21,715 bases of DNA from Dehalococcoidia bacterium (GTDB lineage Bacteria > Chloroflexota > Dehalococcoidia > GIF9 > AB-539-J10). The DNA lies in the NCBI GenBank assembly GCA_030606165.1, contig JAUWGZ010000012.1, positions 1 through 21,715 of the forward strand, read 5' to 3'. Below, in pieces: positions 21,700 to 21,715 of the stretch. Within the stretch, counting starts at the first letter, position 1. Every line of letters begins with the position of its first letter. A program made the translations under genes and the position numbers. A model generated the notes under the pieces. The model saw nothing but the letters and a program-made list of their open reading frames with translations. It searched no databases and was not told where the DNA came from.

Positions 21700-21715
21700 G
21701 TTTTTTTCTAACCTC

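Noticed and set aside
21698..21714. AGGTT...AACCT inverted repeat after the transposase stop as terminator or IS end
   Set aside because: Only five base pairs, and no matching sequence was found on the left side; the window ends here, so neither reading can be supported.
1..21715. CRISPR arrays, tRNA or rRNA genes, riboswitches
   Set aside because: No regularly spaced repeats, cloverleaf-like sequence or rRNA motifs were seen; the intergenic gaps are short and accounted for by promoters and repeats.

Overview
The window looks like a piece of an anaerobic bacterial chromosome, most likely an uncultured Chloroflexota of the Dehalococcoidia type. This rests on a complete set of CO-dehydrogenase/acetyl-CoA-synthase genes, a reductive-dehalogenase family gene beside a decayed relative, and short REP-like palindromes of a kind often seen in such genomes. 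The lineage is inferred from gene content; no rRNA or tRNA gene was seen.

Positions 1-13,446, all on the minus strand, form one long tightly packed operon with a near-consensus promoter at 13,418-13,446. In order of transcription it encodes: AcsE (methyl-folate methyltransferase); AcsD (corrinoid protein small subunit); an archaeal-type CdhA CO dehydrogenase; a NuoE/NuoF/HoxU-like redox module; CdhB (the epsilon subunit typical of archaeal complexes); a short CdhC-type acetyl-CoA synthase; AcsC (corrinoid protein large subunit); a second NuoE/NuoF pair; and a CooC-type nickel-insertion ATPase that runs off the window. The catalytic core is therefore archaeal in style, while the methyl donor is the bacterial folate route. 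Two NADH-dehydrogenase-like modules sit where a ferredoxin or hydrogenase partner might be expected. The acetyl-CoA synthase has serine in place of one of the four cysteines that bind its [4Fe-4S] cluster.

Positions 13,450-15,700 hold small unrelated genes: a short DnaJ-like protein on the divergent strand, a helical hypothetical protein, an alpha/beta hydrolase, and a fragment of a GNAT acetyltransferase.

Positions 15,769-17,774 form a visibly more GC-rich reductive-dehalogenase island. A broken, internally deleted RdhA remnant precedes a full-length RdhA that lacks a Tat signal and a membrane-anchor partner. Two 40-nt near-identical leader repeats sit before the remnant and before a 4-oxalocrotonate-tautomerase-like gene. 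A four-helix membrane protein follows.

Positions 18,358-20,520 encode a fused ADP-forming acyl-CoA synthetase on the minus strand, able to turn acetyl-CoA into acetate plus ATP and so a plausible energy-conserving outlet for the CODH/ACS operon. The window ends with an IS1595-family transposase preceded by two near-consensus promoters in tandem.

Together the genes suggest an organism that makes or breaks acetyl-CoA through CODH/ACS, exchanges the electrons with NAD(P)H through NuoEF-like flavoproteins, and gains ATP by ADP-forming acetate production.
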